NCBI GenBank assembly: GCA_013350335.1 | Contig: CM023538.1 | Span: forward strand, 60,997,080 to 61,061,079 | Source of the DNA: Chimonanthus salicifolius | Taxonomy: Eukaryota > Streptophyta > Magnoliopsida > Laurales > Calycanthaceae | Reading direction: 5' to 3' | Length of the DNA stretch: 64,000 bases | In this document: positions 32,861 through 44,082 of the stretch, in pieces | Position numbering within the stretch: the stretch's first letter is position 1 | How the letters are laid out: the number at the start of each line of letters is the position of its first letter | Made by a program: the position numbers and the translations under genes | Notes under the pieces: model-generated | Seen by the model: only the letters and a program-made list of their open reading frames with translations | What the model was told of the DNA's origin: nothing | The model's database searches: none

Positions 32861-35200
32861 CTACAACGACTCTGAATTTTTTTTTTTTTTTTTGGGGTGA
32901 GAGACAGAGCGATCTGCAGCCTCTATACTGGCCAATTCTTCTAAGGCCAAAGAATTATTGAAGAAATGAATACCCAGGTCTTGACCCATCTTGATAATTT
33001 CCTTACCAGCTTGCTCTGAATAACCCTTATTCCTTAGACATTCAATTTCCTTTTCTCCTGCCATCAGCCCATTTCTATTTTTTTTTTTTTTTTGATCCAA
33101 AACTCCGTTTATGTGGTTGCTGTTTGGAAGTAAGAAATTAGAAGCAGAAACAAAATCTGACCTTGACAAGAGAGAGTCCCGAAGATGATCTCCCGAATTG
33201 TCAACCATGGGCGAGGACCTTGGCTTGTGAAAACCCCGACTGCATTCGGGGATGGAAGAGCCAGAGACAATGGGTACCTGCTCTTGCCGATGCCACTTGG
33301 AAGAGAAATCCCCACCGACAAGAGGTGATGCCGCCCCTGAACTGAAGCACTTCCGGAGCACGAAATCGACCGTCTGATGAATCGGAAACCCCGCCCCTCC
33401 ATCAGCGCTCAAAGTTGCAATCCTCCGGCCACCGACACCAGAGATTCTATCTTGAATTGTTGTATAAAAATTGGGAGTTAAATGCATACCCCAGTCTAAG
33501 GTTGGGGGAAAAAAACATTCCCTACCACCGAGTAAGTTACTTGACTTATTCATCCAAACAAGAAGACCCGAACCCGCAGGTTGAGATAGGTGAGAACCAA
33601 GTTTCTCGGGTTTAGACCCGTTTGTGTATACCCTACCCGGCCCAGCTGCTTTGGCCTCCCTTTTGTCTGACTTCATTAAATGTTGTCTGAAGTTTCTGCT
33701 GCTCTGATGGCCATCAGCTGATGGAGAATTGACACACTCTACCAACCCCTCCTTATTCAACAGCGCATGCAGAGACACCACTTGAGTTTTTTTTTGAAAT
33801 CCCTCGATTGACCCACCCGCTGATTCAGCCCATGCCTCCCTCAACTCCTTCTGCGCATGACGTGCCTGAGGAGTATACTGTGAGGAAGCATTGGACGAAC
33901 AGGAACCTGCCTCTGCCGGTGAAGAACCCTTCAAATCCGATGGTGAGACTAACCAATCCATCGGAGAGACCACCTCCATGAGCTTGACCGGGAAAGACTT
34001 TCCATTTATACAAACCGATACCAGCTGAGGCATACATTCCTGAATGCCCACTTCAAACAGCAAGTGCAGCAGCGAGCAATCTTCTTTATGGAGATTCCGT
34101 GAATGAATCTCAATCAATTTGCCAATCTTTCGCCCGAAGGCCGTGATAACCTTCTCCGTCCAACCCTCAAGAGGGAAGCCAAAGCATCTGATCCAAACGT
34201 ATCTCGAATGATTGAAGATATCCGGTCTCCACTGTCCGAGGATTCTGAAGTGTACCGAGACAACATTCAGAGACTTCCTGACATCCTGGTTCCCATGAAG
34301 AGAAGCCAAAAATCTCTTCTCTCCAATCTGTGTACAATGAAGAACCGAAATGCCTTCCGATTCAAGCGCTTGAGTCACCTGGCTGCGAGATAGATCATGA
34401 AACGGTGCTACCACCACTGCTTTAGACAGCCATTCATGAAGTTCCACTTCGTCCCCCGAACTCAGCGTAATATTAATCGAAGGATCTTCTGTTGTTAGCT
34501 GATCGAAGCCCACCAAGGCACCCCCAGACTGATTGTTATCATTCCCTTTAGCTACCTCCACCCATGTCCTATCCATCGCCACTGACTTCCGAAACCTCCC
34601 AGCAACACGGTTCTCCTTTTCGAAAAACTTTTCTCCTGCCGACTGCGGTTTATATTCTTCCTCAGATCTTCTGACGCCAGAGTCCAATTCCGCTCGAGGC
34701 ATATAATTCAGAAAAGCCGAGTGCGACTTAAGAGGCTTGGAGATGAACCCCTTCCTGATATCCCTTCTACTGAACCTGGCCGGATTGACACAGAGCTTCT
34801 TACCAGCAAGAACCCGATCGTTGAGAGCCCTTGCCGCTTTTTCTGCATGGCTACCTCTAGCCATTCGGACAAAGGCAAACAGTCTCCCATTTGAATCCTT
34901 CTTCCTGGGGATGAACACATCCGTAACCACCCCCCATTGCTTAAAGAGATCCAGTAGCCAACTTCGCAATGTTAAATCCGACCATTCCGGTAGATTGGCA
35001 ACAAAGAGAGAGATGGAGGGGTCGTCGCCGCTGTTCCGCCTCTTCCTGCCCTGCTGAAGTTGCCATCCCTCCTCCCTAGCGTCCTTCTGAGTCCCTCTTC
35101 CGTCGAGCCTGGCGCCAGCCGCTCCCAGAGTCCCTGCAAAAACACTCTCTTTCTCTCGCTCTTTCTCTCGCTCTCTCGCAATCTCTCGCTCTCGCTCCAT
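32861..35200 (-). CDS. LINE ORF1: RRM and DUF4283-like RNA-binding protein
   Basis: 779-residue protein that should package the element RNA. The N-terminus is a charged repeat (MEREREIARE..) encoded by a GA-rich tract. Residues about 62-140 form an RNA recognition motif with RNP2 (SLFVANL) and RNP1 (GRLFAFVRM). Residues about 250-410 resemble the DUF4283-type domain of plant retroelement proteins (AVVVAPFHDLS, FRILGQWRP, YVWIRCFGFPLEGW). The C-terminal half is low-complexity and ends in a lysine run encoded by a poly(A) tract. I see no CCHC zinc knuckle. The start at 35200 is the first ATG and lies only 23 nt inside the element, so an upstream part could be missing. Confidence 0.87.
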   Translation of the reverse strand: MEREREIAREREKEREKESVFAGTLGAAGARLDGRGTQKDAREEGWQLQQGRKRRNSGDDPSISLFVANLPEWSDLTLRSWLLDLFKQWGVVTDVFIPRKKDSNGRLFAFVRMARGSHAEKAARALNDRVLAGKKLCVNPARFSRRDIRKGFISKPLKSHSAFLNYMPRAELDSGVRRSEEEYKPQSAGEKFFEKENRVAGRFRKSVAMDRTWVEVAKGNDNNQSGGALVGFDQLTTEDPSINITLSSGDEVELHEWLSKAVVVAPFHDLSRSQVTQALESEGISVLHCTQIGEKRFLASLHGNQDVRKSLNVVSVHFRILGQWRPDIFNHSRYVWIRCFGFPLEGWTEKVITAFGRKIGKLIEIHSRNLHKEDCSLLHLLFEVGIQECMPQLVSVCINGKSFPVKLMEVVSPMDWLVSPSDLKGSSPAEAGSCSSNASSQYTPQARHAQKELREAWAESAGGSIEGFQKKTQVVSLHALLNKEGLVECVNSPSADGHQSSRNFRQHLMKSDKREAKAAGPGRVYTNGSKPEKLGSHLSQPAGSGLLVWMNKSSNLLGGRECFFPPTLDWGMHLTPNFYTTIQDRISGVGGRRIATLSADGGAGFPIHQTVDFVLRKCFSSGAASPLVGGDFSSKWHRQEQVPIVSGSSIPECSRGFHKPRSSPMVDNSGDHLRDSLLSRSDFVSASNFLLPNSNHINGVLDQKKKKNRNGLMAGEKEIECLRNKGYSEQAGKEIIKMGQDLGIHFFNNSLALEELASIEAADRSVSHPKKKKKNSESL

Positions 35201-35223
35201 TGAACCCTTATCTTTTATTTATC

Positions 35224-35240
35224 AAGTAGATAGGACATCT
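35224..35240. repeat. Target site duplication of the LINE, right copy
   Basis: AAGTAGATAGGACATCT, identical to 27718-27734. Confidence 0.95.
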
Positions 35241-35813
35241 GATTTAGTCTTTAAGAATAAATTAAATATGAGTGAACTAAAATTTAACTATTAATTTCAC
35301 TTGCTACTTAGAACGTATCTCTACCCAATTTCATCAACTTATAAAAAAACTTAGTTCAACCACTAACCTTTTTTCTTTAGTTTAATGAATTTTTCATTTT
35401 TTCTATTTTGGAAAAACTTTTCTCTTTAATTAATTAATTTTTCTATTTTAATTTTGGGGAAAGTTGTAGGAGGAGATAGGGCAGCTGATTTAGTCTCGAA
35501 GAACAAAATCGCTGTGGAAACGGGCGAAGACAGCAACCGACTCCAGAAAACCACAACTTGGTAATTGGTATGAATCTCTCTCTTTCTTCCTGTTTGCTCT
35601 CTGGGTTTTTCTTCCATTTCGTGCCTATTCCAAATCACATTTTCCTTTTGCAGTTTTTGTAATCTATTTATTTAGGTTCTAGGGTTTGGTTGGTACCTTT
35701 TGGCCATCTAAATGCTTTTTTCTATTGGTTTCTTCTAAGATGTTACATGTGAACTCTTAAAATTTCCCATTTTTGATGATTGCTTAGCAGATTCACATTA
35801 TCATCTCTGGGAA

Positions 35814-35906
35814 ATGGCCACCGAACCCAAGGTAGCGACTGAAGACCCAAAGATCGATCTCTTCGAAGACGACGATGAGTTTGAAGAATTTGACATTGGT
35901 GAAGGT

Positions 35907-35959
<53 letters not shown>

Positions 35960-38900
35960 AATTTGCTTCTGTTGTGCTCAATTTCTTTTTGCTAGATTAA
36001 ATTGAGTTTATTCTGCTAAATTTCATGTGGGCTGTTGTTGAAAACATGGAACAGAATGAAATTTCACAGGGGTTGTTTGGATGAGTATAAATAATCTAGT
36101 TCTTGGAAAATAAGCATTTCTAACTGAAAATGGTATGGGTTTAACCATTTTTGCTAAAAAAAATAGTTTTTTTTAGGGAAGTCCTTTCCATGAATCTCGA
36201 ATGCTCGATTTGGAAAGTGGACATTGAATGGTGTTATTGGACACTAAGGAAAATTAGTTGCCACCTCCATCTTGTAGGATTTCACTTATTAAGAGTGATG
36301 ATGTGAACTGGTTAGATTTGGTTTCAATCAGGGTAGATTCACTAGCTACATCTTAATGGATTCAAAATTTGCATCTAAATCCGTTTATTTGTTGTCAAAA
36401 TCTTTGGGTCATCAGATTGTTGGAGGTCCATTAATGTCTGCAGTCTAGGAGGAGTTGGGAATTATTAGGGTTTGGCATTTTGGTTCTCGACATATATACC
36501 ATTACTATTATTTATCTTTACATTAAGGCAAATCTTTGGGTCATCAGATTGTTGAGGTACATTAATGTCTGCAGTCTAGAGGAGATGGGAATTATTAGGG
36601 TTTGGCATTTTGGTTCTCAACATATATACTATTACTATTATTTATCTTTACATCAAGGGCATTTATGTTAGTAGCTTAATGCATTCAGATCTGCCTTCCT
36701 TTTATGGATAGACATAATTTATGAAATTCAGGTTTGGATTTGTATTGGCACCAAAAAAAAAAAATTGTAGTGGCATCCAAACTCATTCAATTTGGGCTGG
36801 ATGCTATTGCTTATCAAATCTTTGGAAGTCCATTTGTGTCCCTACCATAGTTCAAAACTCGAAACTTGGACTCGATTCGAAATCATATTGAGTCGAGTAA
36901 CTCGGCCTAGTTTTTGGACTTGATTTGGAAAAACTCGTTGACTCGCAATCCTATGAGTCAACTCAACTCGGACAGTCTCGCCTGAGGTTTTTTTTTTTTT
37001 TTTTTTTTTTGAGTTTTTAAAATATGGCCCCTATTTGTTGGGTTGTGCGTGGGTGGGGGGGGGGATGGAATGAAAAAGAAGATTATTTTCATGGAAAAGG
37101 AAATCACTAGGAAACAGGTTTACATTTATTTACCTGCTACTAAGGTAATACAGTTTTTTGTTTTACTATTTTTTTTTTGAAACATATTTTAGGCTTCAAA
37201 TTTTCCTGTGAATATGGAGCAAATTCTGATTACATGCACTTAGTGAGAACACACAATCTGGATGGAGAAATGTGTTATCACTATTTCTTATTAAGTTCTA
37301 GTGCTTTGTCTAAAGGACAATGGACTTTGAAGTTTAGAAACATGCAAAATTGGCATTTAGTTTGGGGATATTTTCCCAATATTTATCTTTTTGTGAATGT
37401 ATTTCATGTTGAACCTGAAATGCTTCTAAGAAACTCCGCACTCTGAATATTTGGTCTTTGTGTTCTGAATATTTGGTCTTTGTGTTCTTGAAGGGTGCAT
37501 TTTGATCCACACTAGAACTGGGTTGTTGCGTCTCTTTGAAGTTGATTTTCGACTCTGGTTTCATTTTATTCCATATGGAGGGTGTAAAGTTGTTTCTTGG
37601 AAGGTGTATTTCATGTCTTATGACATGCTTATGAGTTCCTGCTCTTAACTGAAAATTTAATAACAGGAGCATGGTTCAGCTGCAAATGAACTACAAATGG
37701 GCACATTAATAAGCTCCAAAAGAAACTTTTCCCTCCAAAATTTTAAAACAGGATTGTAGAATATTATCTTAATCAGCTCTTAAAGGACTTATTCTATAGG
37801 ATTGTTGAAAAATGATGCAAGGTTAGTCTTTAATCACATTGGAGGATAGAGGATATGGGAAGATGTAGATCGGAGAGTTGGCCTGATGAAGCTGGAGTTG
37901 GAAAAGCCAATTATTCTGGAGCATGTAACAAGGAAACGATGAGGCAGTGGTTCTTTGATGAATTCTCTCCTTGGGATACATGGATCCAAACAGCATGGGG
38001 CCAAGGGCTGTTTGTGTTTGCCTTTAATATTGAAATATTAATTGGTGACTGGTTTGGGATTGGACGTGATTTGGTGTATCCTTGTTTGTGATGAGACTTA
38101 ACTATTCTTTAGTGACATTCATTATGGTTCACAAAGTATTTATAGTCTTAAATATAGGATATATGTCTCATCTTCAAAATAGAAATTGATAAATGTTGAC
38201 ATGATTGTCCATTTGTTATATTTGTTATACTAAAAATTTAATGTTGGTAAAACTCGTAATGACCTTGATTGTGGGATTGGAATTCTATGGGCTAAATTCT
38301 GGTTTCTTTGTGCTCTGCTATGGATTGTGGCTATTCTAGGCCTTCCAAACCCTTGCTTTCTGCCTATCTCAGTTTCTCTTGTATGGTGACCTGGATCAGG
38401 TCATTTTTTGATCACTTACAATGTTAACAAACTTAAACCCTGTGTAGATATGAAGGCATCATGTCTTTTAGTTTGTTCTGTTCTTGGTTTCATTTGAACT
38501 TTCAAAGTTCTTTGGTTCTGTCTTACAAAGTAGGAGCACTTGTGTTTTTCAAATTGGTTGGAAATGTGAACTTTTTTTTATCACTTACAACGTTAACATA
38601 CTTAAACCCTGTGTAGATGTGAAGACATCATATGCCTTTTAGTTTGTTTTTTCTATTTCTTGGTTTCATTCGAACTTTTAAAGTTCTTTGGTTCTGACTG
38701 ACAAAGTAAGAGCATGTGTGTTTTTCAAATTGGTTGGAAATGTGAATGCCAAGCCAAGTGGGTTCGAGAACAAGAATCTAAAACAGAGTTGGATTTTTGT
38801 AAGGTTAAGTTTGAAAGTTGATAACAAGAATCATAAATTTGAAAATTTGATGCGTGAAACCCGTTTAGGGTGCAAAGCCCGTTGTGTATTTCCTTGTGCA

Positions 38901-40436
38901 TGTTTTGCATCATCATTACCACCATCACTGCAACAGCACTCGACCAACTGAATATCACCTTTCATACCAGCTGAGAAGTTGAGTGTTGGTATTTCTTTGT
39001 GCATCTGATTCTGTCTGATGATTGGGCTTGATGACACATGCTATTTCCTATTGATGTGTCTTATAATCTTGGGGCTCTTTTAGGATTTTGGACTGGAGCA
39101 TTTGTCTAGCTGGGATTGAACCTTGATGTGCATCATGCATATGTGGTTTCTAACTTGGAAGAACAGAATGCATTCTATTGCATGATAATTTCAATGACAC
39201 CTGATAAGATGTCGATGGCTTCAACAATAATGCTTTTTGGTGAAGCTTTACACCATTATTGTATATTTTGTAGTATTGGTTTGAAGCCTTATTGTGTTCA
39301 CATTGGGTTGGCTTCATGATCACCTGTTCAATATATGGCTTGATGTCTTGGAAGAAAAGAGTGTTGAGTTGCTTGTTGCATAATTGTAGGCGTGCAAGTG
39401 GCTATGATATTGGTTAAAAAAAGGAAAAAGAAAGAAAAAAAAAATAAGTGTTGCTTTCATAATATGGATGCCTTGGACGGTCACTCGGTTGCACATATTG
39501 GTAGTCTTACGTGGTACTGTAATAGCAGGCTTGTCTCTGCTTGGGCCAAAACTAGGATGAACTGAGACATGGCTCATATTGGTTGTCTGATTTCTGTTCT
39601 ATATATTCTTTTTAATCTTTAAGGTAAATAACAAATATGATATTAGAGTTCTAAAGATGTGGATCTGAGAAAATTAGAATCATAACTATGGAGGTGTACT
39701 GAATCATACTCGATGCAGCATCCCAGTTTTATTTTTTAGCAATGTGCATCAGTTTTTTCAGTGTGTATTGGCCGAGTTTGTATGTGGTGGATAATAAGGC
39801 TTTGTTAGTGATTTGATTTGATTTTTCCCCTTTTTGGCTGAATGGTGTTGCACCCAATTTCATGAGTGATGATACAAAATAAAAGATGAGGCATCATCCT
39901 TGAAACAATGAGACTGGAAGAAAGCATTTATGCCAGAAAAAGATATCCCTAGACTTCCAGTCATCAACTGTGGTCTATGGAATTCTGGTTTTCTAAATTT
40001 TGATGCCTTGGCAATTTGTCTTAATGAATTTTTTCTGTATCTACTTCTATTCATCGGACTGTATTGATAAATAATGATCTGAACATCTAATTAAACTTGG
40101 CAGATTTTATTTATCGTCTGAGAACTGTTTGTACTTTCATTCTCTGGTTCTTTGTAAAATGTGGGGTTTTCTATTTATCGATTTCTGAGATTATGATTAT
40201 TTATATTTCTGGATGTAACTATACCTAATGTGTTTATTCTACTTGCTCATTTGTATGTCATGTCAAATGCATCTAAGTCTTCCACTTCTTTGCCTTACAT
40301 TGCAGAGTGGGATGACAAGGAAGAAGGGAAAGAAGCCCTTCAGCAGTGGGAAGATGATTGGGATGATGATGATGTCAACGACGATTTCTCTCTGCAACTA
40401 AAGAAAGAGTTAGAGAGCAACTCTGAGAAGAGCTGA
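35814..40436 (+). CDS. DSS1/SEM1 26S proteasome lid subunit (73 aa), two exons
   Basis: Small acidic, intrinsically disordered protein of the 19S proteasome lid; family knowledge also links it to BRCA2-dependent recombination and the TREX-2 mRNA export complex. Exon 1 is 35814-35904 and exon 2 is 40306-40436, joined GAA-G|AG-TGG across a GT-AG intron of 4401 bp. The protein runs MATEPKVATEDPKIDLFEDD to SEKS and has both conserved acidic/aromatic blocks: LFEDDDEFEEFDIGEEWDD and QQWEDDWDDDDVNDDFSLQL, the regions that contact partner proteins. The length equals Arabidopsis DSS1. A probable 5' UTR intron runs from a GTAATTGG donor near 35570 to the CTTAGCAG acceptor at about 35790. The gene appears intact. 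Its upstream region was changed by the LINE insertion at 27735-35223. Confidence 0.95.
35908..35959. repeat. (CT)n microsatellite directly after the DSS1 splice donor
   Basis: About 26 CT units begin three bases into the intron (GTAACTCTCT..). Length variation here would sit at the 5' splice site and its U1-pairing surroundings. Confidence 0.9.
36360..38740. repeat. Local duplications inside the DSS1 intron
   Basis: Two imperfect tandem duplications are visible. At about 36400-36540 and 36525-36665 a ~125-bp unit repeats (ATTAATGTCTGCAGTCTAG .. TTTATCTTTACAT). At about 38398-38575 and 38578-38745 a ~170-bp unit repeats (ATCACTTACAA.GTTAACA .. TTGGTTGGAAATGTGAA). Between them I see no exon. 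A frame at 37855-38091 is open but unrecognised. Confidence 0.7.
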
Positions 40437-41490
40437 ATTATCCCTTCCTCATGTCGTCGTGTTTTAACATGTCATTGCATGGACTACAAATATGAACATC
40501 CCAATACTGAAAAGTAACTATTTTGGATATGAATCTATGACTGGTGATTGCAGACATGTAGGCCATAGTTTAAACTTTAAATGCATGGTTATTAGCTGAC
40601 CTGATTCTTATATGGTTATGATTAGAAACTTGGAATGAATGTTGATGCATGATTATGCAGAATGATAGTTACCATTTCAGGCCTTTGTGTTGGGTAATTT
40701 TCATTCCAAATAGCTATGGTATCAGATATTTCATATCTTTATTTTTTTGTAAATAGGAAAATTTGGTATTATCGCTCTATCCAGTGTACTGACTTGGTCG
40801 GTCAATATGTAGTATTGGTACATCAGCCGAGTCGGTAATGTACAGCTTTCTTTGTTAGATGTTGGTGGGTAAGGGGGCGAAGGGAGGGGGAGTGGCTGTT
40901 CTGAGGGCTGATCTGTGGCCAGCCATTTTGTATCCTCATTTTCCTAATCTTGACCCTTGTGAGGCCCTCTTGGAGATCGTGGTCATTGACTCATTTCATT
41001 GGTTCAGTAGAATTATTTTCTACTGATGGAACGAGGAGCAACTGGGCCCTGCTGGAATCTTTCGACTTGACCCAATGATAAATGGGTTCTCACGTCATGG
41101 ATTGGCCGGCTCATAAGAAGGTTCAATCTGATTCATCACAGTTTGACAATTAATTTTCTTTGTTAACTCGCATTGAATTGGATTGTTGAGACTTATTTTG
41201 ATATCTGTGGATACAATTATTTAGTCTTGAGCTATGAATGTTGAATTGAATGACGAGAAACTCATTACATATGCTCTTATTACTACTTCCGGAGGTTTTA
41301 ACAAGAATCCTTTTACATTGCACCAGATTGAAGGCATTTTGATCATTTTGAAAGTCTTGATTTATGAATGTTGAATTGAATGACAAGAGAAACTCATTAT
41401 ATATGCTCTTATTTCTCTTATTCTACTTCTGGAGGTTTTAACAAGAATCCTTTAACATTGCATAAGATTGAAGATTTGAACGCATTTTGA
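40437..41490. other. DSS1 3' region and duplicated 3' flank of UGT copy A
   Basis: About 41190-41340 and 41345-41490 are two copies of one sequence (TATGAATGTTGAATTGAATGA .. GGAGGTTTTAACAAGAATCC .. CATTTTGATCATTTT). A third relative lies at about 43980-44095 beside UGT copy B. The copies of the gene were thus duplicated with their 3' flanks. No other gene was seen. Confidence 0.6.
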
Positions 41491-42872
41491 TCATTTTCTT
41501 TTGCAAAACTCTTCGATGAGCAAGTCTATTGTATTGTAGGACGATCCACCTACTCCCATTGCCTTCTTTGCTGATTCTCCCACTTCCTTTGCCTTCTCCC
41601 TAACTGTCTTCCCCTTCTCTCCCACCATCAATTCTCTCACAATCTTCTGAACCATGTCCGACCTGACTAATGGTGCACGTTCACCGGTTTCTGCTAGAAC
41701 TCTAACACCAATCCCCATTTCCTCAATCATCTTTGCATTTATGTGCTGCTCCGCCAACATTGGCCATGCCAAGATGGGTACCTTTGCACAAATGCTTTCT
41801 GACACAGAATTCCAGCCACAGTGACTCATGAACCCAGTAACACACTCGTGTTCAAGTATCTCTACTTGCTCAACCCAATCCCGGATGACCAGTCCTCTCT
41901 CAGCTGATCCTGTGTTCAAACCCATGTCCCAAATCAGCTTCTTTCCATCTCAAAACCCACAAAAAATCGACCCCAGATTGTTCCAACCCAACTGCAATCT
42001 CCTGCAACTGGACCTCTGGAACCTCTGCCTGCGTCCCAAACGATACATACAAGACCGGCCGTTCCATGGCTAGCCTCTCATCAAGCCATTGCATGCATGC
42101 TGCATTGTCATTGTTGAGAGGTTGGGTCCGTTGATGGGGCATGCAGAGTGGTCCCACATGCCAAGATCTAGGCCCAATCTCCTTGTTCCAGTAATCTGCA
42201 TACGCAGATTCAATCTCATAGAAGCTATTGACAATCAGTCCTTGGCTGTCTGAAGTGCACTTGTCTGTTTGTAAAATGACATTGAGTGTGTCGCCACCAG
42301 CTTCCATTTCTTCAAACAGGGGGCCCAAATCACGCCTTGTGAGCCGAATCCATGGGAAGCAAGGCAATGAGAAGTTCATCCCATCATCAGTTTCTTTGCC
42401 AATATGCAATCCAAATCGAGCCACACATCCATAAATTGCCTGGGCATAGATGCTCATACCATAGAATGCGAGCCTTGGTATATTGAACTTTGACGCAGAT
42501 TCCAGAGTCCATTGAAGGAATGCATCAGAGATTATGAAGTTTACACTTGGGAGGGTCTGGAGAGCTTTCTCAAAGTGGGCCTGGAGTTGTATGGAGGCAC
42601 TAATGAGTGCGCTTATGGAAGAAACCTTATCAGAACTGCCTGACTCCTGTAGGGACTTGAGGCTTGGCAAAGTCGAAGGGGAGTTCAATGATGGTGGCTA
42701 CCGTGTCGCCAAGGGAGCAGCGGATGAAAGGAGTGTTGGCAGGGGTGGTGAAGATGGTGAGGGAGACGCTGCGGTGAGAAAGAAGGTGGGCGAGGTGGAT
42801 GAGTGGGATGGTGTGGCCTTTGGTCATGAATGGAAAGAGGACCACATGCAGAGTTGAATCGACAGTAGCCAT
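41491..42872 (-). pseudogene. UGT90A-like UDP-glycosyltransferase copy A, two frameshifts
   Basis: Family-1 glycosyltransferase that would move sugar from a UDP donor to a small plant metabolite in the cytosol. Three frames together give a near full-length protein. The first (from ATG 42872) has LPFMTKGHTIPLIHLAHLL-type N-terminal sequence with the catalytic His. It fails at about 42640, where homology continues one base further (SSDKVSS..) down to a stop at 41900. At about 41908 an extra base again moves the frame (AERGLVIRDW..), which then carries the full PSPG box WVEQVEILEH..HCGWNS..LAEQ and ends at EEFCKRK. Both lesions are +1. Similarity to the intact copy at 49961 is high throughout. 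A candidate TATA element (ATTTATAGAT, minus strand) lies near 42962-42972. Confidence 0.82.
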
Positions 42873-44082
42873 AGTGGTAAGAGCAGCAGTGGTACTAAGA
42901 GAAGCCAGGCCGTCTTCCTTTTGATCTTATTCCTCTTGACATATCACTAAATCAGCTGATATCTATAAATTGAATGAGGCCATGATTATCTGTCATAATC
43001 TCAAATTTTTTTAGAATTTCATTTATGTTGCTTTTAATTGTGTATTATCAATATGATCTAAAAAAAGAATGTCCTTAATGACCAAATCAGAATTCTCACC
43101 ATAATAGCTGGCTAGACTATGATTCAGCTACGTAGCAAAATCCAAGGTCAACTGCTTCTGCATGCCTTCTCAAGTAGAGGCTCTGTCAGGCGTTTCTTAT
43201 GTACAAATTAAATGAAAAAATTAAACCTACTAAAGAAAAACTAAAGTTCAAAATCTTAATATTCGAATTTTGACAAATAAATTTAATTAAGAAATATTTG
43301 ACAAACTTTCTGCTCAACTCAAAATAACTCTGTGAAACCTACTGAGACGCTCATGCTTCAATTCAATTGAATCAGTTAGAGATGAGTCATTTGTGTCTTA
43401 AAACAAAGATTCAAACCCTTTTGGCTGTTGCAACAATCACTGTGGATTATTAGCATGCATCTCAAATGAGTTAGGCTTAGAGAGTTGCACGGGAAGACAC
43501 TCTTAAAACGAGACTTCTTATCAAATAAATCATAAGTCCATACATTAAATAGGTCAGAAACTGATATAGAATTTATAAAGTTTCACTATCAAATAATTAC
43601 TTTAGCCACTTAATCTTGATTTCAGTGGAGCTGTTTTAATAAAAGAATTCTTAAACCGAACCATAAAAAATATTTAAAAAAAATATTTAAAAAAAAAAAA
43701 AATCCATTGAGGTGGACCTTTTACTCCTTATCAACCCCATTTTATAGCTTCACTTTGAGGCACACTTTTACTGCTTAGTCGATGCGGGATTGGGAGTATC
43801 TCCGGCCTCCCACAGTCCCACTCATTGTATTAAATGCAAAGCCTAGTTCCATATATGGTTTAAGAAGAAAATGGCAGGTGGACATGGCCCTGGCCAGGAT
43901 GATATTTAAAAAACAAGGTATGCAAGCGTTTTACTTGATTAAATCTGAGTTTGGCCGAATTTTCGACCCCTAGTTTTGATTGAGTTATGAAGGTTGAATT
44001 GAATGAAAAATGAAATTTCACTACAAAAGCTCTTATTAGGCTTCGAAGTCCTTAACGTTTCACAAGATTGTAGGCATTTTGA
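42873..44082. other. Intergenic between UGT copies A and B; no gene seen
   Basis: AT-rich spacer with an A-run near 43680-43700. A GC-richer part at 43750-43960 contains AAGGTATGCAAGCG, shared with the repeat near 2280. The right end (43980-44082) is the conserved 3' flank of copy B. Confidence 0.4.

Larger units (their letters stand above)
27735..35223 (-). mobile_element. Full-length-looking L1-clade LINE with RNase H
   Basis: 7489 bp between 17-bp perfect target duplications. In sense orientation the order is a short leader (23 nt), ORF1 (779 codons), a 102-nt spacer, ORF2 (1617 codons), a ~170-nt 3' UTR and a short A-tail (T-run on the plus strand at 27735). Both ORFs are open and all EN, RT and RNase H signatures are present. 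Together with the unmutated target duplication this points to a recent insertion that may still encode active proteins. The leader is much shorter than usual for L1 elements, so slight 5' truncation is possible. The element sits about 590 bp upstream of the DSS1 start codon, transcribed away from it. Confidence 0.93.
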
